The notes below the pieces were generated by a model that ran no database searches, was not told the origin of the DNA, and was given only the letters and a program-made list of their open reading frames with translations. Below are positions 10,798 to 21,084 of a stretch of 27,251 nucleotides of DNA, piece by piece (within the stretch, counting starts at the first letter, position 1; each line of letters opens with the position of its first letter). Origin of the DNA: Paraglomus occultum (Eukaryota; Glomeromycota; Glomeromycetes; Paraglomerales; Paraglomeraceae); NCBI GenBank assembly GCA_910592205.1, contig CAJVPJ010000360.1, forward strand, positions 1 to 27,251, in the 5' to 3' direction. Both the position numbers and the translations under genes were made by a program.

Positions 10798-12601
10798 TAA
10801 ATCAAAAAACGGAGGTTTCTCGAAAGTCGCAAGGATAAACGATAATTCCTGCAGAAGATGTCACTGGATGACAAGAGGATTAATGTTGAAGCAGACGTTA
10901 GCATCAGGAGGAGATTCAGCAGTTTGGAGCCGTGAGATTGATTATTATGAATATATACCATTAATGTGAGAATCAACATGTTAACTTGTATCATCTAGTT
11001 TAATATAAAGGCAGTCTGTATAAATATATGTATATAATGAACTTTCTTCGATATTACAGGAGTTGTCGTTTCTACGCAATTCACTTGAAGTTGCGGGATG
11101 ATATAAGCAAAGCGTGCCGTTGAGCAAATAAAATATTGTATAGTCTGTTGTAAAATAACAGATTATTAAAGATTGGGTTCCAATGAAAGAGTTTAGACCA
11201 GAAATAATCTCACTACCGTTTCTTATTTGGCAAACGAGTTAAGTTGCAGTTTTAAAGTCACGTTTGTTCGAATGCATTTGCGTTAAACTCATCGTCAGTT
11301 ATGTTCTAAGAATACAATCTTCAGATAGACTTTACCGTAGCATTGAAGAAGTTGTACAGTTAATTTGCCCAAAAAAAGACGTCCTGCAGAGTCTCGGTAG
11401 TGAGTTTCCATTCAGACGTTCGACTATGGCTCCAATGCTTCCGTCGATTCTCCCCTTACATTTATTAAATGCAAAGTTTTACGGCGTCAATCGTTCACAC
11501 AGTATGTTAACATGTGAAATTAAGGTCCGGTTCAACTAGCGAGAACGGATAGCTTCGAAATAATGAGCCAATGATGGCCCTAATATCATTACGAGCGTAA
11601 AAACACCTTTGAACTGAATCTTGAATAGACAGTGAACGATCAGGCACGAGTCAGTTAATAAATGACAAAAGCGATGATACTAACAGTGACGGATGTTCTT
11701 TAATTTTAATTGTACACTATTGATTGCTCTTCTATTTCTTTTGTCGGAGGACGGTTAAGGATCTGGATCAGATAGCGTGTGGTGACACATGCTGACCTTG
11801 AGATTTAGCTCAATACTCGGCTTTATCCCTGAGAAATCTTCTTTTCATAGTTATTAGAGCTTTTCGGAATATCTGGTTGATGCGTTCTAGTTGATGGTTA
11901 CAATATTCGAACGTATGTTCAATAATTGATTTGGCTTTATTAGGTAGCAGAAGCACGGTAAATTAGGGATCATTCGTGTATGTCCAATAAAGACTTCGGA
12001 AAATTAATTATTACTTGACATGAATGGGAACGTACGTCAGAATAGAGTATCGCGTAACTCGCGAACATCTACGCGACCATACATTCTTGCCAACTACCAA
12101 ACAAATCGCGTAACCTAAATACAACGCGTAGACGTTCATACATGCATCCACGCCAATCGCGTTCTACTTTGGGACAAACTGTTTACATTCTTCTCACATT
12201 GTGAATGCAATGTACAACGCACACGTGCGAGAGTTCTGTGAGTTCATTGTCTCAATTGTCCTAATCTGTATTAGTGCACAGTCTCTATACCAAATTTGGT
12301 CAATAATAACTGACCGACTAACATATTTGTAACTAAAATACCAACGCGCCAAAGTAAATTTTTCAAAATCAAAACAGACGCGTTAGAAATTAAGTCGGCT
12401 ATCTTTAAATGCTCGTGATCAAAATGTAAATATAAATGACGCGAGAATGTGGAGTTCACATCTTTTCTCTAAGACAACATTCGACTTGTTCTCACTTCAG
12501 GACCATATAATATTATCATTCACGTATTAGAATAACTTCTAAGTTTCCCGACGACACATTTTCCTAACACACGTTACTTCTGTAAAAGTGTATGCTGACC
12601 A
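10798..12601. other. Intergenic, Barentsz 3' flank and zinc-finger promoter
   Basis: The left part should hold the Barentsz 3' UTR, with an AATAAA-like site near 11128 (GCAAATAAAATA). An open + strand frame at 11264-11539 codes 91 residues with no ATG before residue 55; it resembles no family I know and has no clear exon partners. The right part (about 12050-12445) is rich in CGCG words and is listed separately as a candidate promoter. Confidence 0.45.
12050..12445. promoter_or_regulatory. CGCG-rich upstream region of the zinc-finger gene
   Basis: Nine CGCG words begin at 12051, 12060, 12072, 12107, 12125, 12158, 12345, 12379 and 12440, in otherwise AT-rich DNA. Two are full ACGCGT palindromes (12124-12129 and 12378-12383). 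The ten-mer ATCGCGTAAC occurs twice (from 12049 and 12105). ACGCGT is the known MBF (MluI box) core in yeasts; whether the same factor works here is inference. The cluster ends about 160 bp before the ATG at 12602. Confidence 0.45.
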
Positions 12602-13904
12602 ATGTCTACTACCCTAAGCAACAATACGATCTTACCTTCGCTTGCACATCTAAACCTTAATCCCTACAAGTTGTCTATTGAACAAAAGCAATTCAACGCA
12701 CATTGTCAGCAGCAGCCTATGAGTTTAACGGAGAGACACTCGCAAACTTTTGTTTCGCAAATGTATACCCCACAATCATATCAGCAAACACCACCACGAA
12801 TGCTCCCGACACGGCTAAACAATTCTCAAGTATCAGAAGAAAAAGTATGGAACTGTACTGAATGCGAAAAAAGTTATAAAGGTCGAAACGCGAGGTCTAT
12901 CCTGAGAAGACATCTAAAAGACAAACATGCTGTCGACGTTCCCCGTGGAACCCGTTGGGATAATGATCCGAATAGACCCAAGTCTGATGCTGAACGGCGA
13001 GAAAGAATGTTGTTATCTAAGCGAAGGTACAATATAAAGTGATTCGTGCATTCAGTAACAATATATCCATAGAATAGATGTTAAATAAACGTCATCGGTT
13101 AACTCGCTAACACGTCTTTTTGGAATACATGTAGATGGGCACAGAAAGCTCGCGCAAAAAAGAACAGCTTAAAGCAATCAAATTCCACACATGAGACTGA
13201 TGGAAAAATACACCTTTGCACGAAAACTACTGATAATGTCTCCATCAAGAATTTTCCAACTGGTAAATAGATTCTACATATACATACTTTACAATACGTT
13301 TCGCAATGAATACTGTCTCTTACTTTATCACATATACTTGTTCTTTATTTCCCCAGTACTTCCATCGCCAACACATACAAACAAGACTTCTACGTCAGAC
13401 TCTAGCCCGACACGCTTTCAATTGTCATTTCCAACGCAAGGTTGCCCGCCTACACCTGAAATGCCACAGACGCCGGAAATGCAGATAACAGACTACTTTC
13501 CTCCTTCGCCTAGCTTGTGCTCTCCTATCTTGGACAACAGACACATAAAACATCGATGCAGCAGCGATAATATCGATAACATGTACTCGCCTAATGCAAA
13601 TGAAGCCCAATCGAGTGAAGATGAGAATGAAAGCAGCATATTTAATTCACCTTTTAGAAATTGCGGAGGACAGTTGCCCATGATGTTTGCAGATAAAAAG
13701 TCGTCTAATTTATATAACGGTCAGCATGCTTTACCGTCGTTTGCTAGCCTATCATTGATGTCAACCATTAGTGGCGGACGTTTGCCACAACCAATAATGG
13801 TGAATGAAAGAATGTTTAGAACATATGAACCATCATCGCCGGCGAGATATGCATACAGTATGCAGATACCTGAGCGTGCTAGGATGATGGCCAGCGTTAG
13901 TTGA
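12602..13904 (+). CDS. C2H2-like zinc-finger protein with unusual spacing, 3 exons
   Basis: Exons are 12602-13038, 13135-13262 and 13357-13904, giving 370 residues. It is probably a nuclear DNA-binding regulator (inference). One finger is seen: C85-x2-C88-x15-H104-x4-H109, longer between Cys and His than the classical x12. It is followed directly by PRGTRWDNDPNRPKSDAERR and a basic run (KRRYNIKWAQKARAKK), a conserved finger-plus-basic-tail layout I associate with fungal proteins of unknown function. The N terminus is Gln/Ser/Thr-rich and probably disordered. The C-terminal third has Pro-directed Ser/Thr sites (PPTPEMPQTPEM; FPPSPSLCSP) typical of CDK or MAPK targets. The joins AA/A and G/TA keep the frame, and the last acceptor has a strong pyrimidine tract. 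Its CGCG-rich upstream region suggests cell-cycle-linked expression, which is inference. Confidence 0.75.
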
Positions 13905-14924
13905 TGGTTGGGTAAGTAATGAGTTTATTTGTGGTTGATTGGGTTATGCTCGTAACTAATACCTGGCAACACTTTCCCTATAGATGTATGCACGGCGTAT
14001 CGAAGGATATTGTAAATATGAACACTAATAACTGTATCCCAAGTATCTTTTTTGTGATCCTGCTGTTTCATTCACGTTGATCGTTGATTCGTTATATGCT
14101 TTTACTTGGCAGTTCGTATGCTGGTATTATTTTATTGATAAGAGGTGAAAAGACACATGTATTCATATAGTTTCTATTTTATAATATGTTTTATGAAGAC
14201 ATCGAAGGAGTTATTAATGGACTGTGCTAATTTCACTGCTAACAATCATAATACATTTGTATAGGTTACATAATATATATATACTTGGATTAATAATATG
14301 TACATATTATTCATGATACGTTCAGCACCCCTCTTGCAGTAGAAATAAAGCTTCCTTTGGTGCTTGAGTTCTTATTTTTCACCAGTGTTATATGATAAGT
14401 GATGATATATTATCTTCGTCGTCGGGAATATGCTTATATGTTAAATAAGGGAAAATATATATATACATATATGAACATAATAATAAGATTGATGAATATC
14501 GGAAATAAAATGTTAGACATCATTATCGAGCGAAAATGATACACAGTGTTAGAATAGAAAAGGTGGACTCATTGTAAACCAAGAGTTTTTATCAGCAATG
14601 TTTTTACTACCGAGTTAATTAGACACGTTAGTATAACCCAAGTGTTTGTTTATTGTCTGTTGAGTAATGTTGTAACATGTTTACAGTGGTTATTATAAAT
14701 GTCGTTAACTTACGCAACCGTGAACGCGATAAACCGTCAATATTAATTCTCGTTTTTATCAACCAATCAAACAACGACGTTCCGGTAGACGGTATTCTAT
14801 TCAAAGGGCATGTCATTTCAGTATTATCTAATGTGTCAAGTTTTATTCCCGTTAATAAGGACTGTCTTGTAACAAGAGGCCTCGATATCTGATATTTTGA
14901 TATATGAAAGTGAATTTGGGCCCA
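13905..14924. other. Intergenic, 3' flanks of the zinc-finger gene and small minus-strand gene
   Basis: This AT-rich stretch has TA-rich runs (14272-14284, 14455-14475) and AATAAA-like signals near 14342. It should hold the zinc-finger 3' UTR. Open frames of 62-71 residues overlap on the two strands at about 14630-14890, and neither resembles a known family. I see no other genes. Confidence 0.45.
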
Positions 14925-15315
14925 CTAATTACTTTCTTGTATCGAGAGCCAATTGTATACAACTGGTGAGGTCGTGCTGCAAGTTTCGTGAGAAAAGAAT
15001 AATGGTGCAGGTTGTCAGAAGTCACAAGAGGTAGCGACAAAATAGTTTTTACAACAATGAGGGTCGTGACTCCGGAATTGCACTCGGCAAATTGCCTTTC
15101 TTTCGCGAAGAACGTGTATTTACCAACGGTCCCGCTCAGAAAGATAATTTGCTGTTCTGTCAACATGCAAAATTGACTGCCAGGGTTCGTCATCTGAGGA
15201 ACATCTTGAAATGATGCTCACGTAAATCTCTTTTCTTGTGGTTACTCCATCGAAGTGCGAACGCTATTTCTTGAATGAGCTTGATGAGACGTAAGACGTG
15301 GAACTCAGGTGACAT
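14925..15315 (-). CDS. Tentative small protein of 71 residues, 3 exons
   Basis: Proposed exons in transcript order: 15315-15222, 15193-15124 and 14976-14925. The family is not recognised. The first exon (MSPEFHVLRLIKLIQEIAF) predicts an amphipathic helix followed by a basic patch (SNHKKRD); the second reads HDEPWQSILHVDRTANYLSE; the third ends PVVYNWLSIQESN. Intron 1 is only 28 nt (GTGAGC...CTCAG), near the lower limit for splicing. Intron 2 has a good GTAAAT donor and a pyrimidine-rich TTGCAG acceptor. Phases agree across both joins and codons look GC-richer than the flanks. A rival reading of the same strand, starting at 15193, stays open for 113 codons. The choice between them needs transcript data. 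Confidence 0.35.
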
Positions 15316-15770
15316 CGTTTAGTCCGACAAAAGTGTTCTTGCTGCTACGAACGATACGATTGCCGCAGCACGGCAGCTGCAACTCTATTAAAGCTATCCT
15401 TTTATCGTGATATTACCTTTGCTTGTTGAACGTCCGATGAATAGAATAAATGCTCTTATCGTGGCTACTACGGCTGATGATTTGGTCAACAATATACCAC
15501 TTTTACATAAACCACTGGAAGGGTCATGCTTGGGTTGATTGAAAGGCAATAATCTAGTGGGGTCCTTTATCCGCTACAGCTGTTGCAAGAGCATTAATAA
15601 ATGAACGACTGTATACTGATAATATTAATACGTCATTTGCACACCAACCGAAAGCCTATTTATTACGCGTTTGGCTTCATTTTGTATTGTGACACAATGC
15701 ACGCACGATTTGTAACGTCATATGTTCATTCATTCATTTAATCATGATTTCCTAAGAACTTTGAAAATTT
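15316..15770. other. Promoter region between the small minus-strand gene and PTAR1-like gene
   Basis: These 455 bp separate two divergent start sites. There is a possible acceptor (GAGTTGCAG, about 15376-15384) upstream of the minus-strand ATG, so a 5' UTR intron is possible. No other genes or repeats are evident. Confidence 0.4.
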
Positions 15771-17394
15771 ATGGATGGGAAATCTATATACGAAAAATTT
15801 AATACAGTTCTCAGGAACTATGCCATGTAATTCGATCTGATAATTCTCTCTCCCTTACTCACAACAAAGCTATTCACAAATTCTCGATTAATATCAGCGA
15901 TGAAATAGGCATACTTCCTTATTCTCTGCCCGTTCCTCTTTCATACGATGATAATTATCCATTGATCGTTGATGAGAAAGCAAAGCTGGGAATACCTGTT
16001 GATTGTGTAAATAAACTGTTTCAACATGCCCATGGGATCTTCATGAGTACACGGCGGAGAGGTAGTTTTTCTGTGATTCCTTAACAAAGATTTAAAGATT
16101 TATTACTTTCTTTTTAAACAATCTTTACATATTAACTTTGAGAAAACATAGATGATTTAGATGAAAACAAACAAGCAGCTATGATTGACGAGGCTAGCCG
16201 CTGCCTAGTTTTGATAAACCCAGACTGTTATACTGCCGTAAATGCGAGGTATTAATACCTAACTCGTAGTTTAAGTAGTATATTTAAAAGATTTGCAATA
16301 CCGGACATTATTAACATTACATTTCGACCAGAAAAGTGTTGGTGAGTCAAGGTATTGTAGACCCATCGGAAGAGCTCAATCTCCTTGCCCTAATATTCAC
16401 CGTTCCCAAACACTCAAAAAGCTCGGTTGCATGGTATCACAGGTACCTGCCTAAACTTTATACTCTTTGGATCATTGCTGATTAAAGTTGAACTGATGAG
16501 GTATATGCTGTAATAAGAAAATGGCTCCTTCAATCCTATCCTTATCTAATGGAATACAAGCATGAACTCTCACTTGCCCAACGAGCAGCTGAAATATATC
16601 CAAAAAACTACTATGCATGGAGTTATAGGCATTGGGTAGTCTCAAAGATACCACATGTTTCCTTTATCTTATTAGAAAATGAGCTTCAGAATATGAAACA
16701 ATGGATTAGAATGAATGTATCCGATTACTCTGGTATGCAATATCGACAGAGATGTCTGATCGTAATGACTCAGCGACGTCTGTTGGAAAACCAGGAGAGC
16801 CGCGATTTATGTGGTGTCTCTCGTAATGATTTATGGAATAGAAGAAATGATGGCGTCTATCTTCCCAGTAAAAATAGTAACGAGATTATACAATTATGGC
16901 GCAATGAAGTATTATTCACTAGAGACCTAATACTGACATATCCTGGTCATGAGGCATTGTGGTGTCATCTGAGATTTGTGTCATTTGCATGTAGGTGGTA
17001 TGATATCAACAGTAGCGCGTATGAACCGATAGAAAGGTTGGATAACAACAAGTCTGCCAGCGTCACAGGTACGTGGTCTGACCAAGAGGGGGAAATTGCC
17101 TTCGTACATCATTGCATTGAACTGGGGGAAAAGAAACGCCTGGCTATGCCTGCGAACACAACGAATGCATCTCTTCAAAAGAAATATGCCTTAGCCTACG
17201 AACTATGGATTAGTGAATTGGTATGGAGTATATGTTTGTTACATCATAACTTGGTATTGAACTAGATTGGCGCTGATCTCTATTGATTTTAGGATTGTAA
17301 GACTGCAAATGAAATGAAGAAGGTTACGTCTTGTCTGAATGAACTTGCTGAAGAAACGAATTACTATCATGTGAGAATAGATAATGAATTGTGA
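15771..17394 (+). CDS. PTAR1: PTAR1-like protein prenyltransferase alpha subunit, 6 exons
   Basis: Exons are 15771-15826, 15898-16061, 16152-16248, 16332-16442, 16518-17220 and 17293-17394, giving 410 residues. In animals PTAR1 is the alpha subunit of geranylgeranyltransferase III and pairs with the RabGGTase beta subunit to modify Ykt6 and FBXL2; that role here is inferred. The N terminus has the family's AIDEIGILPY motif, created by the first splice. PPTA helical repeats are visible at INPDCYTAVNAR (95-106), VAWYHRKWLLQ (about 138-148), EIYPKNYYAWSYRHWV (168-183) and YPGHEALWCHLRFV (284-297). The motif MNVSDYSGMQYRQ is also typical of PTAR1 and differs from the farnesyltransferase and Rab alpha subunits. 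Length matches animal PTAR1 (about 400). The last exon is short and the least certain. The gene converges on Lunapark with about 300 bp between stop codons. Confidence 0.88.
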
Positions 17395-17696
17395 TGAACG
17401 GTTAGAATTCTTTATTACAACGAATTAGATAGCTTGGATTTTCCATCGGCAATTCTTTTGATGTGATCCGAATATTTGCACGGCAATAAAGATGATTGCA
17501 AATATTTGAATATTTAAATTGATGTTCATGTTCGACGCATGAATCTAATGGCAAGTCTATCGCTTGATATCATTCCCAAAACAGAATACAAAAGAAAAAA
17601 AAAGTTGAATTTACAGATAATTAGAAGTTTGCAAAATCCACTATTACTATGTATGGTAAACTCAATTAATCAATCAAGAAACCAATACAACTACCA
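17395..17696. other. Shared 3' flank between convergent PTAR1-like and Lunapark genes
   Basis: This 302-bp AT-rich gap holds both 3' UTRs. No coding sequence is recognised. An AATAAA-like word (GGCAATAAAG, near 17481) fits a PTAR1 polyadenylation signal. Confidence 0.5.
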
Positions 17697-18911
17697 TTAC
17701 TCATGTATCCTTCTCCGACTAACGTATTCTTCATCACTGGTCTCGTATCGACGCATACCCTCCTCTTCACTATCTTCAAGCCTGCTCTGACTACGACTGC
17801 CCGCCCTTCTTCGTCGACTAGTCGAGCGAGAAGTCAGTCGCTTACTAACTGCCACTCCATCATCATCGTAGTCATCTGTTGTGATATCATTGTTCATCAT
17901 TTCGTTGGAAGATGTCGTGGGTCTAGGAGTAGTAGATCGACCACGCCGAGGAGTAGGTGACCCCATATTTCCACTCTGTTTATTAGCACCTTTCTTCCGA
18001 CTACTACCCCCATTATTCTCATCATTAGTGTTATTATTACTATTGACCGCACCATTGGTCTCATCTCTCTTGATTCGACGTGATGGATTAAAATGGTCAC
18101 ACTTTGGGCAGAAATACTGCACGTCGTCGAGGTCTTGCTGCGATACAAGTCCATTATGCGCATGACAATTAGAACATATCAGAGCAAATTTCTTATATTG
18201 ACCTTCCTCTCCAGCAAGCAGATCAATTACTCGATCATACCATGTCCGTTTGAGAGGAGTGTTTGAAGGAGGTATTGCGTTATAATAAGCAGACGGCGTC
18301 ATAGAAGACTCGTCTTTTGTTTCCGAGGTTGATGTAGACAAACGAAGTCGCAATCCTGTATCAACCACTTGACTATCGTCCGTAAAATGATCATTGCTTT
18401 GATTCCATTCATTTGGTAGAGCGGGAAAATTTACCGACTTGGCTAGACTTTTCTGTGAATTATTTACATCAAACCGTTCAATTAAATTCTGCGTCGCGTA
18501 ATATCCGGTCTTTTTCTTCAATTCTTCAATTTTGAGTTTCTTTCTTGCGACAAGATGCTTCAATTGCGACTTTTCGTTGGCTTCTTTACGTCTATACCAC
18601 ATGCTCATGAATTTTTTAACCAACCATATTATAAAAGGAAAAGCGAATACTGGGAATAGTTTCAGAAGCCACAATTGCCATGTCTCGTCATATTTACTCT
18701 TCCAGCCAAAGAAGTACCAACCACTCACGTAGGCAATATACAGCACTGTCGAAAATACAAGCCAGAAGATTGTCGACCGCTTCTGGCGAATTTTTATGTC
18801 ACATAGGCGAACCTTTGAATTGCTTATCTGTTCATCGAGTTCTGAAAGTATTTTTTCGTAATTATCGTTGTCTTTCTCTTTCAAGCGCAAAAGCGAGAGA
18901 AAGGGACCCAT
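17697..18911 (-). CDS. LNP1: Lunapark ER-junction protein, CDS without introns
   Basis: One open frame codes 404 residues. Lunapark sits at three-way junctions of the tubular ER and stabilises them against atlastin/Sey1. The start at 18911 gives MGPFLSLL, with Gly2 and Ser6 fitting the N-myristoylation pattern known for animal Lunapark; upstream in-frame codons lack an ATG. Next come a coiled-coil segment (about 16-45), two membrane segments (STIFWLVFSTVLYIAYVSGW, 46-65; about 80-98), a second coiled coil (about 105-136), a Ser/Thr-rich linker, and the C4 zinc finger with C246-x2-C249 and C268-x2-C271. The tail is low in complexity with Arg/Ser repeats and acidic stretches, likely disordered and phosphorylated. 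It is the only sizeable gene here whose coding region has no intron. It is divergent from the carrier gene (490 bp between start codons). Confidence 0.93.
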   Translation of the reverse strand: MGPFLSLLRLKEKDNDNYEKILSELDEQISNSKVRLCDIKIRQKRSTIFWLVFSTVLYIAYVSGWYFFGWKSKYDETWQLWLLKLFPVFAFPFIIWLVKKFMSMWYRRKEANEKSQLKHLVARKKLKIEELKKKTGYYATQNLIERFDVNNSQKSLAKSVNFPALPNEWNQSNDHFTDDSQVVDTGLRLRLSTSTSETKDESSMTPSAYYNAIPPSNTPLKRTWYDRVIDLLAGEEGQYKKFALICSNCHAHNGLVSQQDLDDVQYFCPKCDHFNPSRRIKRDETNGAVNSNNNTNDENNGGSSRKKGANKQSGNMGSPTPRRGRSTTPRPTTSSNEMMNNDITTDDYDDDGVAVSKRLTSRSTSRRRRAGSRSQSRLEDSEEEGMRRYETSDEEYVSRRRIHE

Positions 18912-19400
18912 TAGGTCATTCAATGGCAACACTGTCAAAATCTGTGTAGTGTCAGATCCACTAGTTAGATAACTTTTATTTAATGAATTTGGCAAGTCTT
19001 TCCGTACGAGTAACTTTTAAAGCGGGGTGTTACAGTGTAACACTTGTACACAGCTTTGTATTTTGGGCTGAAACTTATTTGTCTAATTCATTTATATTTA
19101 TTACTAATATTAACTATTTTAACAATCACTTTACCCTGCGAAAGACGGACCTGAATAAAGAATTGTCTCTTTTACTTTATTTCGGATTGTTCTGATTGTA
19201 ACAGAATATCTGCATATTTGCAATTAATTCATAAAACGTGTAATCTTTATATCGAGAAACACGTGCAGCAGAGTCACATGAACTAATACGAAAAATGAAG
19301 GTCTAAGTGGTACATACAGGTTTGGATTAACGAAGTACATTATCATTATCGTATCATTATGATAAATTGAATTCAGATAACTTTTTTTTTACATGCAGAT
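18912..19400. promoter_or_regulatory. Divergent promoter region, Lunapark and dicarboxylate carrier
   Basis: About 490 bp lie between the two start codons. Immediately before the carrier ATG is a T-run followed by ACATGCAG (19383-19398), which looks like a splice acceptor, so the carrier may have a 5' UTR intron. I could not identify a specific factor site. Confidence 0.45.
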
Positions 19401-21024
19401 ATGAGTTCGGGAAGCGCAACGGTAAGAGCAAAAAGTGTGCCTCCCAGGCAACCTATCACCAAGGCATATCCATTCTGGTTTGGTGGTAAGTCCTTGTTAT
19501 AAATTCTCTCCTTATTGCCGGCTTCTTCCTCCCTTACCATAAGTTTTGATGATCCTCAACATTACTGATATTCTTCCATTCAGGTGCTGCAGCAGGAGTA
19601 GCAGCGACTGTAAGCCATCCATTTGATTTGATAAAAGTACGTCTCCAAACTACTAATGCTCAGAGAGACAGTGCGATTAAGACATTCAAGAATATTATAC
19701 GGTTAGAAGGTCCAAGAGGATTATATAAGGGATTGTCCGCTAGTTTATTGCGGCAAGGGACGTATTCGACTACGCGTTTTGGTGTTTACGACAAGTTTAA
19801 ATATGCACTCTCGAAGGATAGAGGTAAATAACGCACCATACATGAAAAACAATGATCTGACGACTACATAGTCCTCCAAATAGCACTTTATAAAACATAG
19901 TGAAACTTTTTTTAACTTATTGTATTCATCTTCTTTGGAAGCCAAATACGCTTGTTTAAAACGTGGGCATGAAAAACTTGCGATTGAGCAAGTTAAAACG
20001 ACTTCGTTGTTATTTGTGCCTTTCCTTTATGGGTTCTGCTTATTAAGCTTTAAATAGGACACAAAGGAAAGATAAAACTGGATTATACCGTTTCTCGTAG
20101 ACTTGGTAGGATTTCTGCACATGTGAGATTAAAAGTAAACAGCAATCGAAACCAAAAGACTATAGTAGTAGTACTAATGAATCGAACCGGGTTTTTACAC
20201 GAAAAAAGGGAAAGAAAGGAAGACGACACGGCATCTTTTTACTTACACATTTATTTTTCTACCCATTCTGATTCTTCAGAAAAACTTTCATTCTTCGAGT
20301 CGCTTCTCTGTGCTGCAGTAGCAGGTAGCTTTGGCGGGGCGTGTGGTAATCCTGCGGATGTCGTAATGGTACGCATGCAGAATGACGCTAAGCGTCCTCC
20401 GAACGAGCGATATAATTATAAGCATGCCATTGATGGCCTTATTAGAATTCAACGAGAAGAAACATTCCGCGGACTTTTCCGGGGTATAGGGCCTAATATA
20501 AATCGTGCCATTCTGATGAGTGCCTCACAGTTGGCAACATATGATAAGTTTAAGGAACTGCTATTGGGAACGGGTTTATTCAAAGATAACTACATAACGC
20601 ATTTTGGTGCCAGTTTACTAGCGGTAGGTGAAACTGTAGAAAATGTGTTATCTAATGGATTTAGTTTTAAGACTGCTTTTACGGTGGTTTGTAGGGTTTA
20701 GTCGCGACGACGGTCTGTTCGCCACTTGACGTCGTTAAGACCCGCGTTATGAGTGATGCTGGATCAACGAAGGTATGTATAATACTCAATCTCTCGATTA
20801 AAATTCTGGCTATATCCATGTAGTATTGAATTTAATTTGCCAATCAGGGGGTCGCTGCCAGTCTTGTTCTGATTATCCAAAAAGAAGGCCCAGCAGCGCT
20901 TTTCAAAGGTTGGCTGCCAGCATTCACTCGTCTTACCCCACACACAATAGTCACCTTCATGGTCCTCGAACAATTTAGAAATGTTTATGACCATATAATA
21001 CTTGGTGTTAAGACCATACACTAA
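19401..21024 (+). CDS. DIC1: Mitochondrial dicarboxylate carrier, 5 exons
   Basis: Exons are 19401-19485, 19584-19823, 20280-20623, 20695-20772 and 20848-21024, giving 307 residues, the usual size for SLC25 carriers. It should exchange malate or succinate for phosphate or sulfur anions across the inner mitochondrial membrane. The three carrier signatures are at HPFDLIKVRLQT (40-51), NPADVVMVRMQND (132-144) and SPLDVVKTRVM (232-242). Each is followed by a second-half motif (GLYKGLSASLLRQ, GLFRGIGPNINR, ALFKGWLPAFTRL). The sequence TRFGVYDKFK and the PADVVxVRMQND form are closest to the dicarboxylate branch and not the oxaloacetate or UCP branches. In signature 2 the usual basic residue is Met138; animal DIC also lacks it (Asn). 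Intron 2 (456 nt) is long for this window. The stop is 60 bp from the convergent DUF924 stop. Confidence 0.92.
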
Positions 21025-21084
21025 CTGGTATGATATATTAATTGATTGTAAATACCTGAATAAATTAATAGCCGTTAAAACTTT

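Noticed and set aside
17881-18165. A + strand frame with long hydrophobic runs that looks like a membrane protein.
   Set aside because: It is the antisense of the low-complexity Arg/Ser/Asn tail of Lunapark.
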